The notes under the pieces were generated by a model. It was not told the origin of the DNA and made no database searches. It was given only the letters and a program-made list of their open reading frames with translations. Positions 1-7,173 of a stretch of DNA of 36,477 nt are shown in pieces; the stretch's first letter is position 1, and every line of letters starts with the position of its first letter. Source of the DNA: JADJOY01 sp016713535 [NCBI: Deltaproteobacteria bacterium] (GTDB taxonomy: Bacteria; JADJOY01); NCBI GenBank assembly GCA_016713535.1, contig JADJOY010000015.1, positions 1 through 36,477 of the forward strand, written 5' to 3'. The position numbers and the translations under genes were made by a program.

Positions 1-318
1 GGGTCGCGCGTTGCGCGACCGGCGATACGCCTCGGCGCCGCGCAGACGAAGGCGCCGATCCCGGTACGGCACGATCGATCGTGCAGCGATCCGCGATGTA
101 GTCGCCGCGCACGCCCCGTCGTATCGCCGGGCACGCGACGCGTGCCCCTCCCGCGTCCCGGAGGGTCGCGCGTTGCGCGACCGGCGATACGCCTCGGCGC
201 CGCGCAGACGAAGGCGTCGATCCCGGTACGGCACGATCGATCGTGCAGCGATCCGCGATGTAGTCGCCGCGCACGCCCCTTCGTATCGCCGGGCACGCGA
301 CGCGTGCCCCTCCCGCGC
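1..318. repeat. Two tandem copies of a 162-bp repeat with three hairpins each
   Basis: Bases 1-162 are repeated from 163 to about 318. Only two substitutions are visible: position 52 against 214, and a g/t difference near 117/279. Each copy has three perfect inverted repeats. Their arms are GGTCGCGC/GCGCGACC (2-20 and 164-182), GCACGATC/GATCGTGC (69-84 and 231-246), and GGGCACGC/GCGTGCCC (129-147 and 291-309). The second copy stops about ten bases from the stop codon of the lipoprotein gene ending at 328. The window opens at the start of a unit, so more copies may lie upstream. Open frames across it are by-products of GC richness. Function unknown; it may be an intergenic structured repeat or transcription-end element. 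Confidence 0.9.
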
Positions 319-327
319 CGCGGGTGG

Positions 328-1862
328 TCACCACGTCGGGGTGCAGGTGGTGCCGCCGCCGTTCGGGTACGAGTAGTTGCCCGCGGCGTCGAACGCCGAG
401 ACGTAGAGCGTCCAGCCGGTGGTGCCGCTCGGCACGGTGTTCACGAACGCCGAGGTGGCGTCGCCGTAGGACACGAACCCGAACGCGTTCGGCGTCGAGG
501 TCCAGTGGCGCTGGCCGCGGATCGAGTAGCCGGCCACGCCGTGGGCATCGCTCGACTTGCTCCACGTGACGTTGCACCCGCCGAGCGCCGACGCCACCGA
601 CACGACCGACGAGCCGCTCGGCGCCAGCAGGTCGGTTCCCGCCGGGTACACCTCGAAGCCGAAGGTGAAGTCGGTGGCGCCCTCGCTGTTGGTCGCGCGC
701 AGCGTGACGCTCTGGGTGCCCGGATCGCCGGTGACCGGGTTCCACACCACCTCGTAGGCGGCGGCGTCGAAGTAGAGCCCCGGTGGCCCCGAGATCAGCT
801 CGACGCTCGGTGTCGGGTTGCCGCTGGTCGAGATCTCGTAGCCCGCCAGGTACTCGACCGGGTACGAGTCGACGTTCTCGATCAGCATCAGGTGCTCGCC
901 GATCACCGCCGCCGGCCGCTCGTTGGTGCCGACCATCGGGTGGCTGATCCCCGGCAGGGTGAGGAAGCTCGACGCCAGCTGGTTCGAGTTCGCGGACTCG
1001 TTCCCGACCGCGTCGCGAGCGCGCACCATGAAGATGCCGGTCCAGCGGATCTGCGATTCGAGCAGCGGGTAGGTCGTGGCGGTGAGGCCATCGGCGACCA
1101 GGTTCCAGGTGTAGTAGCCCTGGCGGTTCGAGAACGAGCGCTCGAAGAGCCGGTACCCGGCGACATCGCCCTCGGGCGGGGCGTCCCACAGCATCGTGTA
1201 GCTGGCCTGGGTGACGTCCGTGGCGCGCAGGTTCCGTGGCGCGGTCGGCGGCGTGGTGTCGGGTGGCTCGGGCTGGGTGTCGATGGTGAAGCTCTGGTCG
1301 TCGAAGCCGGCGCTCGACGCGGCGCGGATCGTGACCGGCTGCGCGCCGAGCTGGGCCTCGACCGGTGTCCACAGCGTGAGCCCCGTGGAGGGTCGACGCT
1401 CATGCCCTCGGGGCCGGCGAGCAGCTCGAAGGTGGGCGCGGGCGCGCCGACGGCGGTGGCTTCGTACACGTACGCCACGCCCACGTTGGCGACGAGCGGC
1501 GGTGTCGAGGTGAAGGCCGGCGGCAGCGGTTGGGTGTCGATGGTGAAGCTCTGGTCCACCGAGCCGGCGGCGTTGGTGGCGCGCAACGTCACCGCTTGCG
1601 GCCCGACCTGGTCGAGGGTCGGCGTCCACAGCGCCGCGCCCGTGGACGGGTCGACCGTCATCCCCGTGGGCGCGGTGACGAGCGCGAAGGTCGGAGCCGG
1701 GCTGCCCGTGGCGAGGGCCTGATAGGCGTAGAGGACGCTCGCGCTCGCGGTGAGCGGTGGGGTCGAGGTGAAGGCGGGAGGCGTGTTGCAGCTCGCCGTC
1801 GCCACGGCGACGGCCAGAGCCAGACCGAACGGGACGCGTGACCGCGAGCGTGGGGTGGGCAT
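328..1862 (-). CDS. Secreted Ig-like/fibronectin type III repeat lipoprotein (one frameshift)
   Basis: The start at 1862 gives a basic N-terminus, a hydrophobic stretch and a lipobox-like ATASC, so the product is probably a lipoprotein of about 511 residues. Two tandem putative-Ig (He_PIG-like) repeats follow, each with a TSTPPL start, a TGMTVDP/EGMSVDP core, an ALWTP/TLWTP strand and a QSFTID end. Then come a fibronectin III-like domain (APRNLRATDV), a third Ig-like repeat and a second fibronectin-like domain that ends the protein. The frame breaks at about 1389-1390: repeat 1 reads GTGGACGGGTCGAC on the plus strand, but repeat 2 reads GTGGAGGGTCGAC, one base shorter. Adding one base gives an exact 512-codon gene. 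Likely role is surface adhesion or carbohydrate/protein binding (inference). It is divergent from the LuxR-type gene. Confidence 0.8.
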
Positions 1863-2203
1863 GGGGAGCTCCGATCGGCGCGTTCGTGTTTTGTCACCGC
1901 CGTTGATCAGCGATCAACGTCACCGTGCGGTGCTGCCCGCCGCGGGCGCGGACCAATCCACAATGATTCCGTTCACATTTGGTGACACTTGCGGGCCGTG
2001 GGAGGTCGCCGCCGGGTGGGTACGCGACGTGCGTAGCACAGCGATTTCCCGTCGACCCCGGTGCCGGCGTCGACTCCCCGCCGAGGTTTCCCGTGACGAC
2101 ACCCTCTATCGTCAGCCATCCCGCGTTCGCTCACCATCCAACGGACGTACCCAGTGAGCTACGACACACCAGCGCCAGTCCACTCGGGGGGGTGGTGGCG
2201 AGG
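1863..2203. other. Divergent intergenic region between lipoprotein and regulator genes
   Basis: No convincing gene lies here. The segment separates the leftward lipoprotein start (1862) from the rightward LuxR-type start (2204), so it should hold both promoters. The local AT content is higher around 1955-1985 (CAATGATTCCGTTCACATTT), which fits a promoter, although no clear -35/-10 pair can be fixed. The inverted repeat at 1901-1919 is the only strong symmetrical element. Confidence 0.5.
1901..1919. promoter_or_regulatory. Perfect 8-bp inverted repeat, candidate operator
   Basis: Arms CGTTGATC and GATCAACG are separated by AGC. The element lies about 40 bases upstream of the lipoprotein start at 1862, between two divergent genes. 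One is a LuxR-type DNA-binding protein, so this could be its operator or that of another regulator. This rests on symmetry and position only. Confidence 0.4.
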
Positions 2204-2728
2204 ATGCGCTCGAAGTGGCTCCTGGTGCTGGTCCTGGTGCTCGTCACCGGGGACCTCGTCGAGGACGCTCGCAACGGTGTGACCCTGGATCATCGGATCT
2301 TCGAGCTGCTCACCCTGGGGGTGCTCTGCACCACCATCGCGGTGTCGCGCGCCGACACGGCGCGCACCCGACGGGCGGCGAGCGAGCTGGCCCGCGACCT
2401 CGAGCGCGCCACCGACGAGGCGACGCGCTGGCGCGGTGAGGCGCGCACGTATCTCGACGGCCTCGGCGAAGCGATCGACACCCAGTTCGAGCGCTGGCAG
2501 CTCACGCCGTCCGAGCGCGAGGTGGGGCTCTTGCTCCTCAAGGGGCTGAGCCACAAGGAGGTCGCGTCGATCCGCTCGACCACCGAGCAGACCGTGCGCT
2601 CGCAGGCGTTCGCCCTCTACCGCAAGGCCGGGCTGCGCGGCCGCCACGACCTGGCGGCCTATTTCCTCGAGGATTTGCTGCTGCCCACCCAGGCCGTCAG
2701 CGGGGGGTCGCGTAGCTCGGCGGGCTGA
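2204..2728 (+). CDS. Membrane-anchored LuxR-type HTH transcriptional regulator
   Basis: The 174-residue product starts at ATG 2204; a GTG at 2192 behind a G-run is an alternative. Residues about 4-14 form a hydrophobic segment (WLLVLVLVLVT) and about 32-46 a second one (LLTLGVLCTTIAV), so the N-terminus is probably a two-helix membrane anchor. An acidic, Arg-rich helical stretch follows, likely a coiled coil. The C-terminal half is a LuxR/GerE helix-turn-helix: LTPSEREVGLLLLKGLSHKEVA, shown here in its two parts LTPSEREVGLLLLKG and LSHKEVA, then a recognition helix with TEQTVRSQA. There is no receiver domain, so it is a one-component regulator tied to the membrane. Its last 32 bases overlap the 3' end of the convergent lipoprotein gene. 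Target genes are unknown. Confidence 0.8.
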   Translation: MRSKWLLVLVLVLVTGDLVEDARNGVTLDHRIFELLTLGVLCTTIAVSRADTARTRRAASELARDLERATDEATRWRGEARTYLDGLGEAIDTQFERWQLTPSEREVGLLLLKGLSHKEVASIRSTTEQTVRSQAFALYRKAGLRGRHDLAAYFLEDLLLPTQAVSGGSRSSAG

Positions 2729-3215
2729 TCCTCGCGACGAACGGCAGCGCCGCGACCGCCGCCACGCGGTCGTACGGCAGCCACGCCTGGACGATCTTGA
2801 GGCGCTCCATCGCGACCTCGATCGTGGCGCCCGCGGCGGCGAGCGCGGCGCGCTCGTCGTCGCCGAGGCTCGTGACGTGGACGTACGCGTGGAGCCGGCC
2901 CGCGGCGTCGACCTTCACGAACGGCGTCGAGTAGAGGGTCGCGCCGTGGGGCTTGCCGGTGCCGCTCGACGCGGCGTCCGCGGTGAGCTTGCTCACCGCC
3001 TCGGCGATCGGCGCCGCGATCTTGGCGTCGCCGGCCGCAGGATGCGCGGCTTCGCTCGCGGCCGGGCCCGCGGGCGGGATCACGGCGCTCGGCGCGGCCT
3101 CGGCGAGCGCCGCGGGCGTGCCGTCCGCGGCGGGGCTCGTCGAGGGGGCCGTCCGCGTCGCGGCGCAGCCGCCGGCCATCAGCACCGCCGCGCCGACCGC
3201 CGCGGCCGCCTTCAC
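2697..3215 (-). CDS. Lipoprotein with a subtilase-prodomain-like C-terminus
   Basis: The GTG start at 3215 overlaps the preceding gene's TGA as GTGA, indicating translational coupling. The 172-residue product begins VKAAAAVGAAVLMAGGC, a lipoprotein signal with lipobox MAGGC. An Ala/Pro-rich linker runs to about residue 60. The C-terminus contains LKIVQAWLPYDRVAAVAALP and FVARISPP; this resembles the prodomain or linker that precedes S8 (subtilisin-like) catalytic domains in secreted bacterial proteases, but no catalytic domain follows. It is the last gene of the cupredoxin / calcium-repeat protein operon. It might be an inhibitor or chaperone fragment (inference). Its 3' end overlaps the convergent regulator. 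Confidence 0.75.
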   Translation of the reverse strand: MKAAAAVGAAVLMAGGCAATRTAPSTSPAADGTPAALAEAAPSAVIPPAGPAASEAAHPAAGDAKIAAPIAEAVSKLTADAASSGTGKPHGATLYSTPFVKVDAAGRLHAYVHVTSLGDDERAALAAAGATIEVAMERLKIVQAWLPYDRVAAVAALPFVARISPPSYATPR

Positions 3216-5063
3216 GGGAGCGCCCTGCGCGCTCGGACGCGCCGCACCGCCAGCCCCACCAGCACGGCGGGACCGAGGAGCGCGACGGCACGCCCCGCCG
3301 AGCCGCCGCCACCGGTGACGGTGCTGCACACCAGGGTGTCGCAGACATCGCCGACACCGTCGGTGTCCCAGTCCGCCTGGTCGTAGTTGGCGGCCGCCGC
3401 GCAGTTGTCGCCGCCGTCCGGGATCCCGTCGCCGTCGCTGTCGGCCGTGCCGAGGGCCGCGCACGCGTCGAACTGGAGCTTCGAGATGCGCGTCGCCCAC
3501 TGGTTGCGCTGCCGTATTCGGTGGTGAACCACATCGAGCAGTCGTCGTTGGGGTCGACGTTCATCGACGCGTAGTCGCCCCACCGCGTGGTGCTGAGCTG
3601 ACTGGTGGCGCCATCGCGGATCGTGGACTCGGCCTGCGGCAACGTGCCGAGGGGGTCGCCGGCCACGCGTCCGGCGTAGCGAATACCCGGCTTCACGGTG
3701 CTGCTCGAGACGCTGTAGCCGACCGCGATGTCGCCGAAGCGGTCCATCGCGGCGCTCGCCATCCACCGTCCCGTGGCATCGGGCGAATACGTGCCTTCCT
3801 GGTAGTTGGCCCACGCACCGCCACTGCGCCGCAGCTCGAACCAGCGCACCCCGGCGCGGTTGCTGCCGTTGACGTCGGTGGCGAGGTTGCCGACCAGCGA
3901 CTCGTGGCCGTCGAGGAACTTGCGGTACTGAGCGCGCCACATGACGACCTCGCGGAGCGGATCGAGCGGCAGCGGGGCGAAGGGCTGGGGGATGCACTAG
4001 AACGAGCTCAGACCGCACAGGTCGGAGTCGATCTCGGCGATGGCGACGTTGGTGGGGCCGCTCACCGCGGTGTTGGCCGGGGTGATCCAGTCGACGTGCA
4101 TCTGCCAGAGCTCGAGGAAGTCCTTGCTCGGGTCGTTGGCGCCGATGTTGTGGACCTCGTCGTCGCGGTGGCGCAGGAAGATCGCGGGCTCGCCGTCCGC
4201 GGGCGGCGCGTAGCCGTCCAGGTCCGCGGGCTGCAACATCTGGAAGCCGAACGCGGCGATCGCCGGCACGGTCAGGCGCTGGTAGGTGGCGGCCTGGCCG
4301 GCGAGCATCCTCACCCGGTCGAGGGCGTACACCGCCGGCGACCCCTCGTTGGTGCCCACGTAGTAGCCGTCGGGCCACACCGCGTACTTCGGGTAGTCGG
4401 GGAAGTCGGGTACCGAGAAATCGTAGGCCCACCACCCGCCCGAGACGGGGTCGGCGGTCTTGGACACGTAGGCGCAGAGGTGGTTGCCGAGGCTCGCGAA
4501 CTCGGTCAAGAACCAGCGCTGGGCGAGGCGGTCGAAGAGCACGACGGGATCGCCGAGCCCGGTGGCGCACGAGCCGGTGCCGAGGGTGTCGAGGTTGGTC
4601 GGGCCCGCGATCGTTGCACCGGTGGTCTTGTCGTAGACGGTGAAGATCCCGCCCCCCGAGCCGTTGATCATCTGGATGTAGTGGGCGGGACCGATCTCAC
4701 CGATCGTGTCGGGCGGGTGAACGCCCGTGTAGCGCCCGCGATGTCGAGGGCCGGCGTCGTGAACGCGCGGTCGTTGCCGCGCGGCGCGGCGCTCTGCGCC
4801 GCGAGCAGGGGGTCGAGCTTCGCCGGCGCGGGAGTGCGCTCGGGGATGCCGGGCATCTTGCGGCGCCTGAGCGGGATCTCCTTGATCGGATCGCCGGGCT
4901 TCCAGGGCGCGACCCGGGGAAGGTCGCGCAGGTCGCGATCGACCGAGACCGGGCGCACCGGGTCGCTACGGCGCGCCCCGCGGATCGTCTCGGCGCGAGC
5001 GCTCGCCGCGCACACCAGGGACAGCAGCACCACCACCCATGCGCCCCGCGCTCGCACGTTCAC
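3212..5063 (-). pseudogene. Secreted thrombospondin type-3-repeat protein with C-terminal anchor (two frameshifts and an in-frame TAG)
   Basis: The GTG at 5063 starts four bases after the cupredoxin stop. The N-terminal signal peptide ends near ASARA. The body carries a motif typical of a large secreted family: PPDTIGEIGPAHYIQMIN, then FTVYDKTTG, GDPVVLFDRLAQRWFLTEF and HESLVGN. The C-terminus has calcium-binding type-3 repeats (DSDGDGIPDGGDN; DWDTDGVGDVCDT), a Gly-rich stretch, a hydrophobic helix (AVALLGPAVLVGLAV) and RRVRARR. Three lesions are visible. One base is missing at about 4729-4740, a TAG lies in frame at 3997-3999 (SSF-stop-CIPQP), and one base is missing at about 3503-3507. Restoring both bases gives 618 codons. 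The stop overlaps the next gene's GTG. It is either a decaying gene or one with sequencing errors. Confidence 0.75.
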
Positions 5064-5067
5064 CGGC

Positions 5068-5445
5068 TTACTCGAGGACCACGAGCTGACCGGCGACGTG
5101 CGCCGGGTGGAGCTGGCAGTTGATCGGGAACACGCCGCCTTTGTCGGCGGTGAAGGTGATCTCGGCGTTGCCGTTCGGGCCCTCGGCGGGAACGATCACG
5201 CCCACGTTGTACGCGGGGATCGAGTAGCCGTGATCGTTCGCCAGCTTGTTGACGAGCTTGAGCTTCACGATGTCGCCCTTCTTGGCCGTGATGCCGGTGG
5301 GCAGCCACACCTTCACACCCTGGGGGGTCTCGACGTTGACCACGGTCACGCTCACTTCGCCCGCGCGCGCCGCTCGTGGCACGAGCCCGACCACTCCACT
5401 GGCGACCACCAGCGCCGCCAACACTCGCGTCCAGACCGTCTTCAT
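5068..5445 (-). CDS. Periplasmic cupredoxin-domain copper protein
   Basis: The product has 125 residues with a cleavable signal peptide (MKTVWTR, hydrophobic core, cleavage near ARA-GE). The rest is a single cupredoxin beta-sandwich. The N-terminal side has a conserved His in NDHGYSIP, and the C-terminal loop INCQLHPAH has Cys and two His that could bind copper, close to the barrel end GQLVVLE. This resembles the cupredoxin domains related to cytochrome oxidase subunit II and nitrous-oxide reductase, but one CuA cysteine is absent, so a mononuclear copper site is more likely. It is the first gene of a three-gene operon, four bases before the calcium-repeat protein. A 17-bp inverted repeat lies about 60 bases upstream. 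Role: electron carrier or copper handling (inference). Confidence 0.85.
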   Translation of the reverse strand: MKTVWTRVLAALVVASGVVGLVPRAARAGEVSVTVVNVETPQGVKVWLPTGITAKKGDIVKLKLVNKLANDHGYSIPAYNVGVIVPAEGPNGNAEITFTADKGGVFPINCQLHPAHVAGQLVVLE

Positions 5446-5506
5446 GTCGTCGCTCCTGATCGTGAGCCGGCGCGAAGGGCGCCGATTTCCCTGGCGAAGC
5501 TAACAG

Positions 5507-5544
5507 GCTGCGCCCCAACTCGCACGGGCGAGTTGGGGCGCAGC
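5507..5544. repeat. Perfect 17-bp inverted repeat with 4-base loop
   Basis: Arms GCTGCGCCCCAACTCGC (5507-5523) and its exact complement (5528-5544) flank ACGG. It lies 62 bases upstream of the cupredoxin start and downstream of the GH5 gene. No T-run follows on either side, so it is not a standard terminator. It could be a structured repeat, an operator or a factor-independent pause hairpin. Confidence 0.85.
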
Positions 5545-5561
5545 GTGTCGAGGTCATCGCC

Positions 5562-5580
5562 GGGGTCTGTTCCAGACCCC
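5562..5580. repeat. Hairpin repeat GGGGTCTG-TTC-CAGACCCC, copy 1
   Basis: A perfect 8-bp stem with a TTC loop. An identical copy with the same flanks (CC before, CGCCC after) lies at 5737-5755, so this is a dispersed repeat unit and not chance symmetry. Confidence 0.8.
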
Positions 5581-5736
5581 CGCCCGCCTGGAGGGCGCCG
5601 CTCCGTCGGCGCCGCAAATCCCGGCGGGGCCCACCCCGGGTCACTCGCTTCGCTCGTGGCGTCGCGCTGCGACGCGCACATCGACGAGTCGCCTCGTGGA
5701 CCGAGCCGGAATCCCAGGGCGCTCCTTCGGTTAACC

Positions 5737-5755
5737 GGGGTCTGTTCCAGACCCC
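5737..5755. repeat. Hairpin repeat GGGGTCTG-TTC-CAGACCCC, copy 2
   Basis: Identical to the hairpin at 5562-5580, 175 bases away, with shared flanks. Together with the 17-bp and 10-bp inverted repeats it fills most of the 380-base non-coding gap between cupredoxin and GH5 genes. No gene is supported in that gap. Confidence 0.8.
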
Positions 5756-5790
5756 CGCCCTTGAGACCGACACGGCGATTCCTGGTCGTA

Positions 5791-5816
5791 GCGACGGGGG
5801 TTCCATCCCCCGTCGC
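5791..5816 (-). terminator. 10-bp GC hairpin just after the GH5 gene, possible terminator
   Basis: Arms GCGACGGGGG and CCCCCGTCGC flank a six-base loop. The hairpin starts ten bases beyond the GH5 stop codon in the direction of transcription. No U-tract follows, so intrinsic termination is uncertain; it could also belong to the repeat family of this gap. Confidence 0.45.
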
Positions 5817-5825
5817 AGCCGGCAC

Positions 5826-7154
5826 TCACGGCGTCACGGTCAGCTTGACCTCGCTCGCACCGGGCGCGGCGCGGATCTCGAGGACGCTCGTGGTCTCGTC
5901 GAAGCGGTGCTCGCCGCCCTCGAGGCGCACCTGGAAGCCGTTCGGCCAGCGCCGCGCGCTCGGCAGCCACACCTCGGTCGGCGCGTCGCCGGGTCGCGTG
6001 GGGGTGAAGGTGAGCTCGTAGCGCGCAGCCGCGCGGTCGAAGCGAGAGGTGAGCGGCACCCCGGCCACGGCGCGGGGGTAGGGCCGCACCAGCGGGTCGA
6101 GCCACGGGCGCTCGGCGCCGCCGACCTCCACCACGCTCGCGCCCTCGTCGTTCCAGTCGGGGCCGAGCGGGTCGTACATCCACGCCGCCCAGGAGAAGAG
6201 GTGGCGATCGAAGAGCTGACACTGGTCCTCGAGCATGTCGACGGCGCCGCGTACGCCGTTGAGCGCGCCGAACTCGCCGATCACCACCGGCCAGCCGCGC
6301 CGCTCGGAGAGCTCGGCGATCCGGCGCGCGGCCCGACCGACGCTCGAGAAGCGCCGCCCGAGGTAGCGACCGAGGCCGATCGACGCGAAGTCGTAGAGGT
6401 GCGGCGCGAAGCCGAGCCGCTCGCCGGCCACCTCACCGAGCCGGATCCGCTGCCCGACGAGCAGCGGCGCGGGCTCCGTGAACACCATCCGGTCGGGATC
6501 GCCGGCGCGCAGCGCCTCGACCGCGCGTGAGGCGAAGCGCGCGAGCAGGTCTCCCTCGAAGCGCCCCGAGACGAGCCACGACGGCGGCGCCATGGGCTCG
6601 TTCCAGAGGTCGTAGCCGAGCACCCGTGGCACGCCGCGGAAGCGCCGCGCGACGCGCTCGAGGACCGTGAGGACGTGGTCCTGTAGGCCGCGCTGGTTCG
6701 TCCAGAAGTCGCGCTCCGCGCGGATCACGCCGGGTGCGAGGAAATACGCGAGGAACCAGCGCTTCCCGGTGAGCCAGCCGGGAGTCGCGCGGTCGTCGGG
6801 CGGGAGCGCCCACGCGGGGGCGCCGGAGCCGCCGTAGGCGCGCGAGAAGATGTCCTGGTGGAGGTCCACGAGCACGTGGAAGCCGCGCTCGCCGAGGGCG
6901 CGCGCCAGCGCCACCGCGCGCATCAGGTACGACTCGTCGATCCGCCCACGCGCCGGCTCGACCCCCTCCCAGGTGAGGACCAGCCGCGCGAGGTTGAAGC
7001 CCCACGAGCTGAGCGGGTCGAGGTAGCGCGGCTCGGGCTCGAACGGCAGGAAGGGTGGAAGCTTCGAGCGGCCCGAGAGGTTGAGACCGCGGAACAGCCG
7101 GACCCGCCCCAGGTCGTCGCGGAACCAGCGCCCGTCGGGGCGGATCTCGTCCAC
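5826..7154 (-). CDS. Glycoside hydrolase family 5, endoglycosylceramidase-like
   Basis: The product has 442 residues from a GTG at 7154. It hydrolyses a beta-glycosidic bond with a retaining two-glutamate mechanism. Visible GH5 marks are FRGLNLSGRSKLPPF (21-35), RLVLTWEGVEP (57-67), VLVDLHQD (94-101), the acid/base Glu186 in WNEP and the nucleophile Glu294 in VIGEFG. A C-terminal beta-sandwich (from about 345) ends the protein. The pattern LHQD plus LNLSGRSK is typical of the endoglycosylceramidase-like GH5 group that acts on glycolipids; the true substrate is unknown. There is no signal peptide, so it is probably cytoplasmic or exported by another route. It starts 19 bases after the M4 peptidase stop and is probably cotranscribed. 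Confidence 0.85.
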   Translation of the reverse strand: MDEIRPDGRWFRDDLGRVRLFRGLNLSGRSKLPPFLPFEPEPRYLDPLSSWGFNLARLVLTWEGVEPARGRIDESYLMRAVALARALGERGFHVLVDLHQDIFSRAYGGSGAPAWALPPDDRATPGWLTGKRWFLAYFLAPGVIRAERDFWTNQRGLQDHVLTVLERVARRFRGVPRVLGYDLWNEPMAPPSWLVSGRFEGDLLARFASRAVEALRAGDPDRMVFTEPAPLLVGQRIRLGEVAGERLGFAPHLYDFASIGLGRYLGRRFSSVGRAARRIAELSERRGWPVVIGEFGALNGVRGAVDMLEDQCQLFDRHLFSWAAWMYDPLGPDWNDEGASVVEVGGAERPWLDPLVRPYPRAVAGVPLTSRFDRAAARYELTFTPTRPGDAPTEVWLPSARRWPNGFQVRLEGGEHRFDETTSVLEIRAAPGASEVKLTVTP

Positions 7155-7173
7155 GGTGTCGCGGCTCAGCGGC

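Noticed and set aside
11-376. Repetitive protein encoded by the 162-bp tandem repeat
   Set aside because: The repeat length is a multiple of three by chance, the translation is Arg-rich, and perfect hairpins explain the sequence better. No ribosome site is visible.
3997-3999. Pyrrolysine insertion at the in-frame TAG
   Set aside because: No Pyl machinery is visible, the family has no known Pyl site, and the gene carries two frameshifts.
3904-6021. 705-codon plus-strand frame across the cupredoxin and surface-protein genes
   Set aside because: It crosses intergenic hairpins and two clear minus-strand genes; GC-rich shadow.
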